Positions 1 to 9,135 of a stretch of DNA of 64,000 bases are shown here, one piece after another. Within the stretch, counting starts at the first letter, position 1. Each line of letters opens with the position of its first letter. The DNA is from Actinomycetota bacterium (GTDB lineage: Bacteria; Actinomycetota; Thermoleophilia; Solirubrobacterales; Solirubrobacteraceae). A program made the translations under genes and the position numbers. The notes under the pieces are model-generated. The model searched no databases, had not been told where the DNA came from, and was given only the letters and a program-made list of their open reading frames with translations. The DNA lies in NCBI GenBank assembly GCA_009699245.1, contig WLOQ01000004.1, positions 1 to 64,000 on the forward strand, in the 5' to 3' direction.

Positions 1-164
1 ACGATCCAGCGCGCCTGCTTGATCTCCTCGGGGATCGTGGCGCGCATCTGATCGAGGATGTCGTAGATCTCCTCTTTGTCCACGCGTACCTGGTCGGTGA
101 GCGGCACCGGCTTGGCGTTGTGGATGAGATCGTCGAGCTTGTCGATCAGGACCAGGACGTCCAT
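1..164 (-). CDS. SepIVA-like coiled-coil protein, N-terminal part only
   Basis: The gene runs off the left edge, leaving 54 codons that begin MDVLVLIDKLDDLIHNAKPV and continue through EEIYDILDQMRATIPEEIKQ. This is the typical N-terminus of the small family often labelled ATP synthase subunit b-like, whose mycobacterial member is SepIVA, a DivIVA-related septation factor. The visible part is helical and charged, as expected for the start of a coiled coil. It begins 17 bases after coaD in the same direction, which fits a cotranscribed last gene of the rpmB-coaD run. No Shine-Dalgarno is visible. The family assignment rests on recognising the N-terminus; the role in division is inferred from the mycobacterial relative. 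Confidence 0.7.
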   Translation of the reverse strand, partial: MDVLVLIDKLDDLIHNAKPVPLTDQVRVDKEEIYDILDQMRATIPEEIKQARWI

Positions 165-181
165 AACAGAGGGTGCTTTCG

Positions 182-679
182 CTAGCGGGCGAGTTCTTCC
201 TTCAAGCGGCGGGCAACAAGTGATGTCACATGATCATCGATGTTCCCACCGAAGATCGCGAGTTCCTTGATGCCGCTGCTGCTCAGGAAACTGTACTGCG
301 GGCTTGCCATGAGGTAGAGGGACTCGATGTCCGGAGCCTCCAGGCGGTTGAGCTGATTCATCTCAAACTCGTACTCGAAGTCGGAGATCGCACGCAGCCC
401 CTTGACGATCGCCTTGGCGCCGATGCTCCGCGCGAACTCGACGACGAGCGTCCCGAACGCCTGCGCGCGAACGTTGCCGATCGAGGCGGTCGCGTCCTCG
501 ATGAAGGCGATCCGCTCCTCCACGCTGAAGAGCGTGCGGCCCTTGCGCACCGGGTGGTTGACGACACCGACGATGACCTCGTCGAACATCTCGGCGCTGC
601 GCGAGATGACGTCGAGATGCCCGCGCGTGATCGGGTCGTACGAGCCGGGACAGACGGCGATGCGATTGGAGGGGGTCAT
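182..679 (-). CDS. coaD: Phosphopantetheine adenylyltransferase
   Basis: Transfers AMP from ATP to 4'-phosphopantetheine, the fourth step of coenzyme A synthesis in the cytosol. The 165-residue length is normal for CoaD. The N-terminal nucleotidyltransferase signature is visible as CPGSYDPITRGHLDVI (about residues 11-26), with the TxGH-type motif (here TRGH) that binds ATP; the ISS-type C-terminal loop appears as YSFLSSSGIKELA (about residues 129-141). The ATG overlaps the stop of rsmD in an ATGA, so the two are probably translationally coupled. Neighbours rsmD and recG are the usual actinobacterial company. Confidence 0.97.
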   Translation of the reverse strand: MTPSNRIAVCPGSYDPITRGHLDVISRSAEMFDEVIVGVVNHPVRKGRTLFSVEERIAFIEDATASIGNVRAQAFGTLVVEFARSIGAKAIVKGLRAISDFEYEFEMNQLNRLEAPDIESLYLMASPQYSFLSSSGIKELAIFGGNIDDHVTSLVARRLKEELAR

Positions 680-1215
680 ACGCAGTGGATCCTGATGAGG
701 GTGTCACCGTACCGGCGCTCGCGGTCGAGCGGGAGCGCGAGGTCGAGGACGGCACGGCGGTCGCACTCGACGACGACGCGCCCACCGGGAGCGAGGACCT
801 CGGCCAGGACCGGCCCGAGCTGCTCCCCGAGCGCCGCCGCCTGCCGATAGGGCGGGTCAAGGAAGACGAGATGGTATGTGTCGCCGCTCGTGCGTGCGGC
901 CCGCAGCGCGGTCGCTGCCGGCATCGTGAGCAGCCGAGCCTCGTCCGCTCCGATCCCGAGATCACTCAGGTTGCGTTCGATCACCGCGGCCGTGCGCGCG
1001 TCCTGCTCGACGAGTGTGGCCGTGGCAGCACCACGGGAAAGGGCTTCGATCGCCAGCGCCCCAGATCCGGCATAGAGGTCGAGGACGCGTTCGCCATCGA
1101 GCGGCCCGAGCATGGCGAAGAGCGACTCGCGCACACGATCGCTCGTCGGCCGCGTCCCCGAGCCGGGCGGTGCTGCGAGGCGGCGACCGCCCAGACGCCC
1201 GCCGACGATCCGCAT
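676..1215 (-). CDS. rsmD: 16S rRNA (guanine966-N2)-methyltransferase
   Basis: SAM-dependent enzyme that methylates G966 of 16S rRNA. The protein is 179 residues when started at the ATG at 1215, giving MRIVGGRLGGRRL, the standard RsmD N-terminus; the longer open frame upstream lies inside recG and is not used. The motif I region reads VLDLYAGSGALAIEALSRGA (about 45-64) and the catalytic motif IV reads FLDPPY (about 124). Its ATG shares one base with the recG stop (TGATG), and its stop overlaps the coaD start, so recG-rsmD-coaD look like one coupled unit. Confidence 0.96.
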   Translation of the reverse strand: MRIVGGRLGGRRLAAPPGSGTRPTSDRVRESLFAMLGPLDGERVLDLYAGSGALAIEALSRGAATATLVEQDARTAAVIERNLSDLGIGADEARLLTMPAATALRAARTSGDTYHLVFLDPPYRQAAALGEQLGPVLAEVLAPGGRVVVECDRRAVLDLALPLDRERRYGDTLIRIHCV

Positions 1216-3389
1216 CAGGCGGGGATCGCGATGGGGCCGAGTTCGCCGTGCGCCGCGAGCAGCGCGTGCGCGAGCAGGGCGTGCTCCGGCGCGCGGAGCT
1301 CCGGGTCGTGCTCGAGGAGCTCGCCCGCGGCGATGCGCGCGCGCTCGAGGAGCTCGGCGTCGTCGGGCATGCGCGCCACCCGGAACCCGGGCAACCCGGA
1401 CTGCCGCACACCCGTCAGCTCCCCCTCCCCACGCAGCTGCAGGTCGATCTCGGCCAGGCGGAAGCCATCGGCATGCTCCGCCAGCGCGCGCAGCCGATCC
1501 GCGTCCTTGGCTCCGAACAGCAGGCACAGCGAGGGATGTTCGCCACGGCCGACGCGCCCACGCAGCTGGTGGAGCTGGGAGATCCCGTAGCGCTCTGCGT
1601 CCTCGACGAGCATGACGGTCGCGTTCGGAACATCGACGCCGACCTCGATCACCGTCGTCGCGACGAGGACGTCGACGTCGCCCGCCGCGAACGCCCGCAT
1701 CGCCGCCGCCTTCTGCGCCGAGCGCATCTGCCCATGAATCAACTCGACCCGGAAGTCCGCGAACTCCGTGGCGGCGAGGCGCTCATGCTCGGCCGTCGCA
1801 GCGCGCGCCTGCAGCGCCTCTGACTCGCTCACGAGCGGGCACACGACATACGCCTGTCGGCCCGCGCGCAGCTCCTCGCGGATGCGCTCGTAGGAGCGCT
1901 CGCGCTCGCGCTCGCCCGAGACCACGTGGGTGGCGATCGGCTGCCGCCCGCGGGGCAGCTCACGCAGCTCGGTGACGTCGAGATCGCCGTAGCCGAGCAG
2001 GGCGAGCGTGCGCGGGATCGGCGTCGCCGTCATGTGCAGGACATGTGGGGCGAGGGCCTCACCGTCCGGGCCCGATCCGGCCTTGGCGTCGAGCGCCATG
2101 CGCTGACGCACGCCGAAGCGGTGCTGCTCGTCGACGACGGCGACGGACAGGGCGGCGAAGCGCACGTCGTCCTCGATCAGCGCGTGTGTGCCGACGATGA
2201 GTCCGAGCTCGCCGCTCGCGAGCTTGCCGAGGATGTCCGCACGGCGGGCCGCAGGCGTCGACCCGGTCAGGAGCGCTGCCGGGACCGCCTCGCCGGGCAT
2301 GAGCGCCTGGAGCGTTGCGAAGTGCTGCTCGGCGAGGGTCTCCGTCGGCGCCATCAGCGCCGCCTGGCGTCCGTGATCGACGGCGCGCAGCATCGCGGCG
2401 AGCGCGACGACGGTCTTGCCGGACCCCACTTCGCCCATCAGCAGCCGCTGCATGGGGTACGAGGCGGCGAGGTCTGCCTGGACGATCTCGATGGCCCGGG
2501 CCTGGTCGCCCGTCGGCTCGAAGGGCAGGAGCTCGGCGAGCCAGCGCTGCGTGAGCGTGCTGGCAGTCCCTGCGGCCCCATCGAGCGCGATGGCGCGCAC
2601 GGTGTCACGGCGATGCGCGCGGCGGCGCAGGAGGTCGAGCTGGACGTAGAACAGCTCGTCGAACGCGAGACGGCGTCGCCCGCCCTCCAGGTCGCCTTCG
2701 TGGGCGGCCACGAGCGCCGCGCGGCGCTCCGGGAGCAGGTGGCGCGCCCGCAGGCGCCCCGGCAGCGGCTCAGGTGCACGGCGGGCCGCCGGGAGGTGTC
2801 GCTGCACGAGCGCGAGGATCTCCGTCGACGAGAGTCCATCGCTCGCTGGGTAGTGCGCGACCTCACCGGCGCCCGCGATCGCCGCCTCGGTCGGCGCGTG
2901 CGAGGTCACGCGGAAGCGGTTGCGCGCCTCGTAGGTGCCATGGAGGACGAGCCGCGTCCCCACCGGATAGCGCTTGACGAGCCACGGCTGGTTGAAGAAC
3001 GTCGCGTTGACCGGGCCCGTCTCGTCGGCGACCACGGCCTCCACGAGCGGACGCATCCCGCGTCGGCGCACGGGGCGGGAGCTGATCGAGCGCACCTCGA
3101 CGGTGACCGTCGCCTGCTCCCCGGGCCGCAGATCGGCGACGGTGCGCGACTCGCGCCGGTCGCGCGGAAGATGCTCGAGCAGGTCGCCGACGGTCACCAG
3201 CCCGAGCTGGGCGGCCGCGTCGCGAGCCTTCTCATGCGTGAAGACGAGCGGCGCCCGGAGCGGCGCCTCAGCGGCGGCGCTCCACGGCGCGGCGAGAAGC
3301 TCCGCGCGTGAGGGATGGTCCCCGGCGCCGAACCGGCGAGGCAGCGGATCCACGGAACAATCGTCGGTCACTCGGCGGACAGCAGCCAC
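1215..3389 (-). CDS. recG: ATP-dependent DNA helicase RecG
   Basis: Branch-migration helicase that regresses stalled replication forks and processes Holliday junctions. An N-terminal wedge/OB domain (about 60-180) precedes the helicase core: Walker A GEVGSGKT (about 318), a DEQH-type motif II in VVDEQHRFGV (about 418), the motif HMTATPIPRTLAL, and the RecG C-terminal QLRGRVGRGEHPSLC (about 638). At 724 residues it is close to family length. The start is uncertain: the GTG at 3389 overlaps the preceding DAK2 gene by 22 bases, while in-frame GTG codons at 3371 and 3353 would remove or reduce the overlap; no Shine-Dalgarno decides it. The stop is coupled to rsmD. Confidence 0.95.
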   Translation of the reverse strand: MAAVRRVTDDCSVDPLPRRFGAGDHPSRAELLAAPWSAAAEAPLRAPLVFTHEKARDAAAQLGLVTVGDLLEHLPRDRRESRTVADLRPGEQATVTVEVRSISSRPVRRRGMRPLVEAVVADETGPVNATFFNQPWLVKRYPVGTRLVLHGTYEARNRFRVTSHAPTEAAIAGAGEVAHYPASDGLSSTEILALVQRHLPAARRAPEPLPGRLRARHLLPERRAALVAAHEGDLEGGRRRLAFDELFYVQLDLLRRRAHRRDTVRAIALDGAAGTASTLTQRWLAELLPFEPTGDQARAIEIVQADLAASYPMQRLLMGEVGSGKTVVALAAMLRAVDHGRQAALMAPTETLAEQHFATLQALMPGEAVPAALLTGSTPAARRADILGKLASGELGLIVGTHALIEDDVRFAALSVAVVDEQHRFGVRQRMALDAKAGSGPDGEALAPHVLHMTATPIPRTLALLGYGDLDVTELRELPRGRQPIATHVVSGERERERSYERIREELRAGRQAYVVCPLVSESEALQARAATAEHERLAATEFADFRVELIHGQMRSAQKAAAMRAFAAGDVDVLVATTVIEVGVDVPNATVMLVEDAERYGISQLHQLRGRVGRGEHPSLCLLFGAKDADRLRALAEHADGFRLAEIDLQLRGEGELTGVRQSGLPGFRVARMPDDAELLERARIAAGELLEHDPELRAPEHALLAHALLAAHGELGPIAIPA

Positions 3390-5041
3390 CAGCGGCCGGG
3401 CTGGCCGCCCGCGAGCTGCTCGATGTCGATCCCGGCGGGAGCGAGCGCCGCCACATCGTCCTCGCCCAGCGGCGCACCTTCGCCGCGGAAGAGCGTGACC
3501 TGCTCGGCACCCTGCGCGAGCTGCGCGAGGACGCTGGTGAGGGTCGCAGTGGGGTCGCCCCAGGCGACGAGCTCCTCCCCGACGTAGCCGACGGCGTCGC
3601 CGAGCGCGAAGCGGCCCTGGGCATCGGCGCGCGCGGCGGGCGCGATCTGCCCAGTGCGCACCTCGGCGAGCGCCGCGCTCAGGGCGTCGGCGTTCTCCTG
3701 CGCGCTCGCGTCGGGCGAAAAGGCGAGCAGGGCGCTGACCGCCGTCTGCTGCTCGTGGCAGGGAACGACGACGACCGTCTTGCTCGCAAGGTCCGCCGCC
3801 GCCTGCGCTGCCATGACGACGTTGCGGCTGTTCGGCAGCACCACCACCTCCCCGGCCGGCAGGCGCTCGATCGCTGCGAGCAGCTCCTCGGTCGACGGGT
3901 TGAGCGTCGGCCCGCCGTCAAGCGTGGCCGCGCCGCAAGCGGCGCAGTGGGCCGCCAAGCCGGAGCCCGAGACGACCGCGAGCGCAGCACAGCGCGCGTC
4001 CGGCACGTCCACCGCCTGCTCGATGCGCCGCCGACGCTCGGTGACCTGCTGGTGCATGTCGGCGACGTCACGCTGGACGATGTCCCCCAGCTGGGCGAAG
4101 AGCGCGACGACCGCATCGGGATCGTCGGTGTGGACGTGCACACGCAAGGTGGCGTGGTCGCCGACGACGAGGACCGAGTCGCCGAGCTCCTCGATGCGAC
4201 GCTCGTGGGCAGCGGGGGGATCGAGCTCGACACCGGGCCGCGCGGTGACCGCGAAGTTCGTGCAGTAGCGGAAGGTCGACGACTCGTGGTCCGACACCTC
4301 GACGAGCGTGGGGACATGGCGATGGTGAGCGACCGTCGGTGCCCCGTCCCCCCGCAGCGCCGCGACGCAGCCCGCAAGGAGGACGACGACGCCGTAGGCG
4401 CCCGCGTCCACGACCCCCGCATCGCGCAGTGCGGGGAGCAGGTCAGGGCTGCGGCGCACCGACTCCTCGCCGGCCTCCACGGCGCGCTCGAGGATGTCCG
4501 CGATCCGCCGGTCCTGCTCCTGCGGGTCGGCGCCGGGTGGCAGGCGCCACTCGCCGTGCGCCACCTCGCTCGCGACGGCGACCGCCATGTCGCGCATCAC
4601 GGTGAGCATCGTGCCCTCAGCAGGGCGCCGAACGGACGCGTAGGCGCGCTGGGCCGCGCGCGCCATGGCCGACCCGACGAGCATCGGATCGACGAGCTCG
4701 CCCGGCCGCGAGATGAGCTCCTCTGCCGCTCCGCGGATGAGCTGCGACAGGATCACGCCGCTGTTGCCGCGTGCACCGAGCAGCGCCGCCCGGGCGACCG
4801 AATCCACGATCTCTTCGCGGCCGATCTCCTCGAGCGGCCGCGAGCCGGCCTCGCGTGCGAGGCGGTCGACCTCCGCAAGGCAGGCGCTCAGCGTGAGCGC
4901 CATGTTGTCGCCCGTGTCGCCGTCGGCGACCGGGAAGACGTTCAGGTCGTTGATCTCCGAGCGCCGCGCCTCCAGATGCTCGAGCGCACCCTCAAGGGCT
5001 GCGCGGAAACGAACGAGGCTCGGGGGAAAGACGTCGGCCAC
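3368..5041 (-). CDS. DAK2/DegV-type fatty-acid kinase-like protein (FakA/YloV family)
   Basis: A 557-residue protein with an N-terminal DAK2 kinase domain, recognised by the nucleotide/metal-binding motif NVFPVADGDTGDNM (about 34-47), GARGNSGVILSQ (about 92) and a C-terminal DegV-like half (about 330-557). The family member FakA of Firmicutes phosphorylates fatty acids held by the carrier FakB for phospholipid synthesis; no fakB is in this window, so the substrate here is inferred. It starts at a GTG 44 bases after rpmB and runs into recG. The order rpmB-DAK2-recG-rsmD-coaD is widely conserved in Actinobacteria, which supports the call. It is not a glycerone kinase: the DhaK half is missing. 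Confidence 0.9.
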   Translation of the reverse strand: MADVFPPSLVRFRAALEGALEHLEARRSEINDLNVFPVADGDTGDNMALTLSACLAEVDRLAREAGSRPLEEIGREEIVDSVARAALLGARGNSGVILSQLIRGAAEELISRPGELVDPMLVGSAMARAAQRAYASVRRPAEGTMLTVMRDMAVAVASEVAHGEWRLPPGADPQEQDRRIADILERAVEAGEESVRRSPDLLPALRDAGVVDAGAYGVVVLLAGCVAALRGDGAPTVAHHRHVPTLVEVSDHESSTFRYCTNFAVTARPGVELDPPAAHERRIEELGDSVLVVGDHATLRVHVHTDDPDAVVALFAQLGDIVQRDVADMHQQVTERRRRIEQAVDVPDARCAALAVVSGSGLAAHCAACGAATLDGGPTLNPSTEELLAAIERLPAGEVVVLPNSRNVVMAAQAAADLASKTVVVVPCHEQQTAVSALLAFSPDASAQENADALSAALAEVRTGQIAPAARADAQGRFALGDAVGYVGEELVAWGDPTATLTSVLAQLAQGAEQVTLFRGEGAPLGEDDVAALAPAGIDIEQLAGGQPGRWWLLSAE

Positions 5042-5085
5042 AGCGCCGAGAGCATCGCGCGCGGCGCGGACGCCGCGCAGTCCGC

Positions 5086-5277
5086 TCAGGCGGCCTTGGT
5101 GACCTTGCCGGCCTTCAGGCAGCGCGTGCAGACGTACTCGCGGCGGGGCGTTGCCCCAACGAGAATCCGGACCTTCTGGAGGTTCGGGTTGAAGCGACGC
5201 TTCGTCGCCACCATCGAGTGGCTGCGGCTGTTCCCGAACGCCGGACCCTTACCGCAGCAGATGCACACCTTCGCCAT
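5086..5277 (-). CDS. rpmB: 50S ribosomal protein L28, zinc-binding form
   Basis: Small basic ribosomal protein of 63 residues (MAKVCICCGKGPAFGNSRSH at the start), typical L28 length. It carries two CxxC-type pairs, CICC near residue 5 and CTRC near residue 51, so it is the C+ form that can bind zinc. It is first in the rpmB-DAK2-recG-rsmD-coaD run. A TAGACT hexamer lies 10 bases before the ATG and there is no Shine-Dalgarno, so the transcript probably has an extremely short leader. Confidence 0.97.
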   Translation of the reverse strand: MAKVCICCGKGPAFGNSRSHSMVATKRRFNPNLQKVRILVGATPRREYVCTRCLKAGKVTKAA

Positions 5278-5287
5278 AGGACGCGGG

Positions 5288-5293
5288 AGTCTA
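5288..5293 (-). promoter_or_regulatory. Candidate -10 box before rpmB (very short leader)
   Basis: TAGACT on the minus strand, followed by 10 bases and the rpmB ATG. A TANNNT -10 box would place the transcript start about 3 bases before the start codon. No -35 match is visible. The same hexamer recurs before def and before the secreted repeat protein at 37254. Confidence 0.5.
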
Positions 5294-5307
5294 GCGCGCC
5301 GCTCGCG

Positions 5308-5634
5308 TCAGCCACGGTCCGGGGTCCGCGCGGGGCGCGGATCCGGAGCGTGATCGGGCCTGCGAGGGGGTCGCGGATGCGCGTCGGCGAGGCGTCCCGG
5401 GCCGCGCAGACGCAGCGCTGCAGGATCGGCATCGGGCAGCGGCACACTCCCGACGGGCCCAGCGGACGGTGCGGCGGGCGGCTCCGGACCACGGCCCGGA
5501 TCGTCGTCCTCGCGCCACCAGGCGAGCGGGTCGACGCGACCCTCACCGGCGTTCATGCACATGGAGATCAGCAGGATCGCCCCGAGAATGTGGACGAATC
5601 CCACGACGAGGATTGCTGCATCCCCCTTGCTCAT
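5308..5634 (-). CDS. Small single-pass membrane protein, function unknown
   Basis: A 108-residue protein not recognised as a known family. The N-terminus holds one clear transmembrane helix (AAILVVGFVHILGAILLISM, about 6-25), followed by a short segment with tryptophans and acids (DPLAWWREDDDP, about 35-46) and a proline/arginine-rich tail that looks disordered. It lies between ribH and rpmB on the same strand. A TACGAT hexamer sits 6 bases upstream of its ATG, inside the 30-base gap after ribH, which suggests its own leaderless transcript and supports this start. The long tail could be partly an artefact of GC-rich sequence, but the hydrophobic N-terminus looks real. Confidence 0.65.
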   Translation of the reverse strand: MSKGDAAILVVGFVHILGAILLISMCMNAGEGRVDPLAWWREDDDPGRGPEPPAAPSAGPVGSVPLPDADPAALRLRGPGRLADAHPRPPRRPDHAPDPRPARTPDRG

Positions 5635-5640
5635 GCGTTC

Positions 5641-5646
5641 ATCGTA
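5641..5646 (-). promoter_or_regulatory. Candidate leaderless -10 box before the small membrane protein
   Basis: TACGAT followed by 6 bases and ATG on the minus strand, the spacing expected when transcription begins at the A of the start codon. No Shine-Dalgarno is present. Confidence 0.45.
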
Positions 5647-5664
5647 CCCGCCTGCGAGCGCCCT

Positions 5665-6090
5665 CTAGCTGAGACGCTCGCGGAGTGCGATCAGGGCGAG
5701 CACGGCCTCTGCGGCGTGGCGACCGGAGTCGCGCTTGTCGCCACCCGACCGCGCAAGCGCCTGCTCCAGGGTGTCCACGGTCAGCACGCCGAAGGAACAC
5801 GGAACGCCGGTCGTGAGCTGCACGTCCTGGATTCCGCGTGCGGCCTCACCGCAGACCCAGTCGTAGTGGTCCGTCTCGCCGCGGATGACAGCGCCGAGGC
5901 AGACGACGCCCTCATAGCCGTTCTCCGCGCAGATCTTGGCGGCCATCGGCAGCTCGAAGGCGCCGGGGACATCGAACACGTCGGCCTCCCCCACGCCGGC
6001 TTCGGTGAAGACGGCCTGCGCACCGTTGATCAGGCGCTGGGCGAGGTCCTCATAGAACCGCCCGACGACGATTGCGTACCGGGCGCTCAT
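5665..6090 (-). CDS. ribH: 6,7-dimethyl-8-ribityllumazine synthase
   Basis: Condenses the pyrimidinedione product of RibD/RibA chemistry with 3,4-dihydroxybutanone 4-phosphate to give lumazine, the last intermediate before riboflavin. At 141 residues it is a slightly short but complete lumazine synthase: the FYEDL segment near the N-terminus, the [12 protein letters not shown] substrate loop (about 39-50), and [20 protein letters not shown] (about 70-89) with the catalytic histidine. Its ATG overlaps the ribBA stop (ATGA). It is last in the ribD-ribE-ribBA-ribH operon. Confidence 0.97.
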   Translation of the reverse strand: MSARYAIVVGRFYEDLAQRLINGAQAVFTEAGVGEADVFDVPGAFELPMAAKICAENGYEGVVCLGAVIRGETDHYDWVCGEAARGIQDVQLTTGVPCSFGVLTVDTLEQALARSGGDKRDSGRHAAEAVLALIALRERLS

Positions 6091-7388
6091 GCGTCCTCCG
6101 CATCGAGCCGCTTGCGGTCGAGGACACGCTCAGCCTGGAGCATCTCCTCATCGAAGTTCATTCCCTGGTGATGGAGCAGATGCCCCATGCGCTCGGCCTT
6201 GGTGCGCAGGTACGCCTCGTTGTGGACGTTCGGAGCGTGGATGATCGGCACCTGCTCGGAGACCGAGAGGCCGTAGCCCTCGAGACCGCGAATCTTCTTC
6301 GGGTTGTTCGTGAGGATGCGGATCGACGTGAGCCCGAGATCCGACAGGATCTGGGCACCGATGCCGTAGTCGCGCAGGTCGGCGGGGAGCCCGAGCCGCA
6401 GGTTGGCCTCGACGGTGTCGAGGCCCTCCTCCTGGAGCTTGTAGGCGCGCAGCTTGTTCAGCAGGCCGATGCCGCGCCCCTCTTGAGCGAGGTAGAGCAG
6501 GACACCCTGCCCCTCCGTCTCGATCTGCGCGAGCGCGGAGGCGAGCTGCTCACCGCAGTCGCAGCGCATCGAGTGGAAGACGTCTCCGGTGAGGCACTCG
6601 GAGTGGACGCGCACGAGGACGTCGTCGACGCCCGCGACCTCGCCCTTGACCATCGCGACGTGGTGCTTGTCCCCGACGAGCTCGCGGTAGCCGACCACCG
6701 TGAAGTCACCGAAACGGGTCGGCATCGCCGTGGACACGACGCGCTCGATGAGCTGATCGTGACGGCGGCGGTATTCGATCAGCGACGCGATCGTGATCAT
6801 CCGGATCCCGTGCTCCGCGGCGTAGACGCGCAGCTCCGGGACGCGGGCCATCGACCCGTCCTCGTTCTGGATCTCGCAGATCACGCCAGCGGGGATGCAG
6901 CCCGCGAGGCGCGCCAGGTCGACACTCGCCTCCGTGTGGCCGGTGCGCTCGAGCACGCCGCCGTCACGCGCCTTGAGCGGGTGGACGTGGCCCGGCTGGA
7001 CGATGTCCGAAGGACCCATGGCCGGATCGACCGCGACGCGCATGGTGTGCGCCTGGTCATGGACGCTGATGCCCGTGGTGACGCCCTCGCGTGCCTCGAT
7101 CGTCACGGTGAACGGTGTCTCGTGTGCTGACTCGTTCTTCATCGACATGAGCTCGAGACCGAGCTCCTCGCAGCGCGCGGCCGTGAGGGCGAGACAGATC
7201 CAGCCGCCCGCCTTGCGGGTCATGAAGTTGATCGCCTCGGGCGTGACTCGCTCGGCCGCCATCACGAGGTCGCCCTCGTTCTCGCGATCCTCATCGTCGA
7301 CGACGACGATCATCCGGCCCGCGGCGATGTCCTCGAGAGCCTCTTCGATCGTGGCGAAGCCAGTGCTCTGCTCTGCGTGCGTACTCAT
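6087..7388 (-). CDS. ribBA: Bifunctional 3,4-dihydroxy-2-butanone 4-phosphate synthase / GTP cyclohydrolase II
   Basis: Supplies both precursors of riboflavin. The N-terminal RibB half (about 1-220) shows [16 protein letters not shown] (about 31-46) and the [13 protein letters not shown] motif. The C-terminal RibA half (about 221-433) shows the zinc site [11 protein letters not shown], the [13 protein letters not shown] motif and the SIRILTNNP stretch. The 433-residue length matches actinobacterial RibBA fusions. The ATG at 7388 overlaps the ribE stop by 4 bases, and the stop overlaps the ribH start. Confidence 0.97.
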   Translation of the reverse strand: MSTHAEQSTGFATIEEALEDIAAGRMIVVVDDEDRENEGDLVMAAERVTPEAINFMTRKAGGWICLALTAARCEELGLELMSMKNESAHETPFTVTIEAREGVTTGISVHDQAHTMRVAVDPAMGPSDIVQPGHVHPLKARDGGVLERTGHTEASVDLARLAGCIPAGVICEIQNEDGSMARVPELRVYAAEHGIRMITIASLIEYRRRHDQLIERVVSTAMPTRFGDFTVVGYRELVGDKHHVAMVKGEVAGVDDVLVRVHSECLTGDVFHSMRCDCGEQLASALAQIETEGQGVLLYLAQEGRGIGLLNKLRAYKLQEEGLDTVEANLRLGLPADLRDYGIGAQILSDLGLTSIRILTNNPKKIRGLEGYGLSVSEQVPIIHAPNVHNEAYLRTKAERMGHLLHHQGMNFDEEMLQAERVLDRKRLDAEDA

Positions 7389-7975
7389 CGACTCGTTCCG
7401 GTCAGCTTCTCGACGTATTTGGCCAGGATGTCCACTTCTACGTTCACGGTGCGTCCCGGGGTCATCTCGCCCATCGTGGTGCGTGAGAGCGTCTCGGGGA
7501 TCAGGGAGACATCGAAGCCGACGTCGTCGACACGCGCGACGGTGAGCGACACCCCATCCACCGCGATCGAGCCCTTCTCGACGACGTACCGCAGGAGGCT
7601 CGGGTCGGCCCCGACGGTCACGATCCAGGCGAAGCCGTCCTCGCGCACGCCGGCGATCTCGCCGGTCCCATCGACGTGTCCCTGCATGATGTGGCCGCCG
7701 AGCCGCTGGTCGGCGCGCAGGGCGAGCTCGAGATTGACGTGCGAGCCCTCGTCCACCGCGCCGAGCGACGAGCGACGGAGCGTCTCGTGCATCGCGTCGG
7801 CTGTGAAGGCACCGTCGACGATCTCCGTCGCGGTCAGGCAGACGCCGTTGACGGCGACCGAGTCGCCGAGCGCGATCTCCGGTGTGAGCGACGTGCGCAC
7901 CCGCAGGCGTGCGCCATCGGTGGTGCTCTCTCGCTCCACGATCTCTCCGAGGTCCTGAACGAGTCCCGTGAACAT
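7385..7975 (-). CDS. ribE: Riboflavin synthase alpha chain
   Basis: Dismutates two lumazine molecules into riboflavin plus the pyrimidinedione. The start is set at the ATG at 7975, giving [12 protein letters not shown], the near-invariant family N-terminus; a TTG 12 bases upstream (7987) is less likely. The protein (196 residues) consists of two similar beta-barrel halves: the first has [14 protein letters not shown] (about 38), the second [13 protein letters not shown] (about 133). It sits 5 bases after ribD with GGTGA as a weak ribosome site before the ATG. Confidence 0.96.
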   Translation of the reverse strand: MFTGLVQDLGEIVERESTTDGARLRVRTSLTPEIALGDSVAVNGVCLTATEIVDGAFTADAMHETLRRSSLGAVDEGSHVNLELALRADQRLGGHIMQGHVDGTGEIAGVREDGFAWIVTVGADPSLLRYVVEKGSIAVDGVSLTVARVDDVGFDVSLIPETLSRTTMGEMTPGRTVNVEVDILAKYVEKLTGTSR

Positions 7976-7980
7976 GGCGG

Positions 7981-9126
7981 TCACCAAGCTTTCAGTCGTG
8001 CGGTGATGAGCAGGTCGTCGCCGGACTGCTCGTGGGTCATGCAGATCGCTCGCAGTGCATCGGCGATCACCTCGGCACCCTCGCCCTCGAGGGGGTCGCG
8101 AGCGGTGCGGCCGCCGATCAGCAGCGGCGCGAGGAAGAGACGGGCCTCGTCGACCTCGCCGGCGTCGAGGAACGCACCCGCGAGCTGCGGGCCGCCCTCG
8201 AGCAGGAGCGACGTGACGGGCTCCTCGAGCGCCCCGAGCTGGTCGAGGGCATCGCCGACGCGTGCCATGTCGTGCTCGCCGGTGGCGACGATGACGTCGG
8301 CGCCCGCGAGCTCGAGCGCCTCGGTCGCGGAGCGTGATGCTGCGCGGCCGACGACGACGATCAGCGGAATCGCGGGGGCCTCGGCGACGAGCTGCGACGT
8401 GAGCGGGAGCCGGGCCTCAGAGTCGAACACGATGCGCCGCCCGTGCGGCTCGATGCCCGGCATGCGCGCGGTGAGTCGCGGATCGTCGGTCAGCGCGGTG
8501 CCGATGCCGACCGCGACGGCGTCGACCTCCGAGCGCCAGCGGTGCACGAGGCTGCGGCTCTGCTCGCAGGAGATCCACTGCGAATCACCGCTGCGCGTCG
8601 CGACCTTGCCGTCGAGACTCATCGCGGCCTTGAAGAGCACCCATGGGCGACCGGTGCGCGCGTGCTTGCGAAACGCCTGGTTCTCCAGCCGCGCACGCTC
8701 CCCGATCGGCCCCTCCGCGTCGGCGACGAGCACTTCGATGCCCTCGTCGCGCAGGATCCCGAGCCCGCGACCGCTCGCCTTGGTCGTCGGGTCGTCGCTC
8801 GCGACGACGACGCGGCGGATGCCGGTACGCAGGATCGCGTCCGTGCAGGGCGGCTGGCGCCCCTCGTGGCAGCAGGGCTCCAGCGAGACGTAGAGCGTGG
8901 CGCCGCGCAGGTCGGCGTCCTCGCCCCCGGCCGCGGCGATCGCGTTGACCTCGGCGTGCGGGCCGCCGTACCGCTCGTGCCAACCTTCACCGAGGATCCG
9001 CCCATCGCGCGCGATGATCGCGCCGACCATCGGATTCGGGCTGACCTGACCGAGACCGTGGCGACCGAGATCGATCGCGCGGTCCAGCAGTTCGAGATCA
9101 GCATCGAGGACGGGCACCGGCGTCAA
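7981..9126 (-). CDS. ribD: Bifunctional diaminohydroxyphosphoribosylaminopyrimidine deaminase / aminouracil phosphate reductase
   Basis: Catalyses the second and third steps of riboflavin synthesis. The deaminase half shows the zinc ligands in GGPHAEVNA (about 52) and [16 protein letters not shown] (about 82-97); the NADPH-dependent reductase half follows from about residue 150, with [17 protein letters not shown] (about 170). The 381-residue length is normal. The start may be the TTG at 9126 or the in-frame GTG at 9117; neither has a clear ribosome site. It follows the GT-C-like gene by 9 bases, so the rib operon has no independent leader and no room for an FMN riboswitch. Confidence 0.95.
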   Translation of the reverse strand: MTPVPVLDADLELLDRAIDLGRHGLGQVSPNPMVGAIIARDGRILGEGWHERYGGPHAEVNAIAAAGGEDADLRGATLYVSLEPCCHEGRQPPCTDAILRTGIRRVVVASDDPTTKASGRGLGILRDEGIEVLVADAEGPIGERARLENQAFRKHARTGRPWVLFKAAMSLDGKVATRSGDSQWISCEQSRSLVHRWRSEVDAVAVGIGTALTDDPRLTARMPGIEPHGRRIVFDSEARLPLTSQLVAEAPAIPLIVVVGRAASRSATEALELAGADVIVATGEHDMARVGDALDQLGALEEPVTSLLLEGGPQLAGAFLDAGEVDEARLFLAPLLIGGRTARDPLEGEGAEVIADALRAICMTHEQSGDDLLITARLKAW

Positions 9127-9135
9127 GGATACGGC

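Noticed and set aside
3308-5353. A 681-codon open frame on the plus strand antisense to the DAK2 gene and rpmB
   Set aside because: High GC leaves few stop codons in antisense frames; the product is arginine-rich low-complexity sequence with no domain, and the minus strand carries well-known genes.
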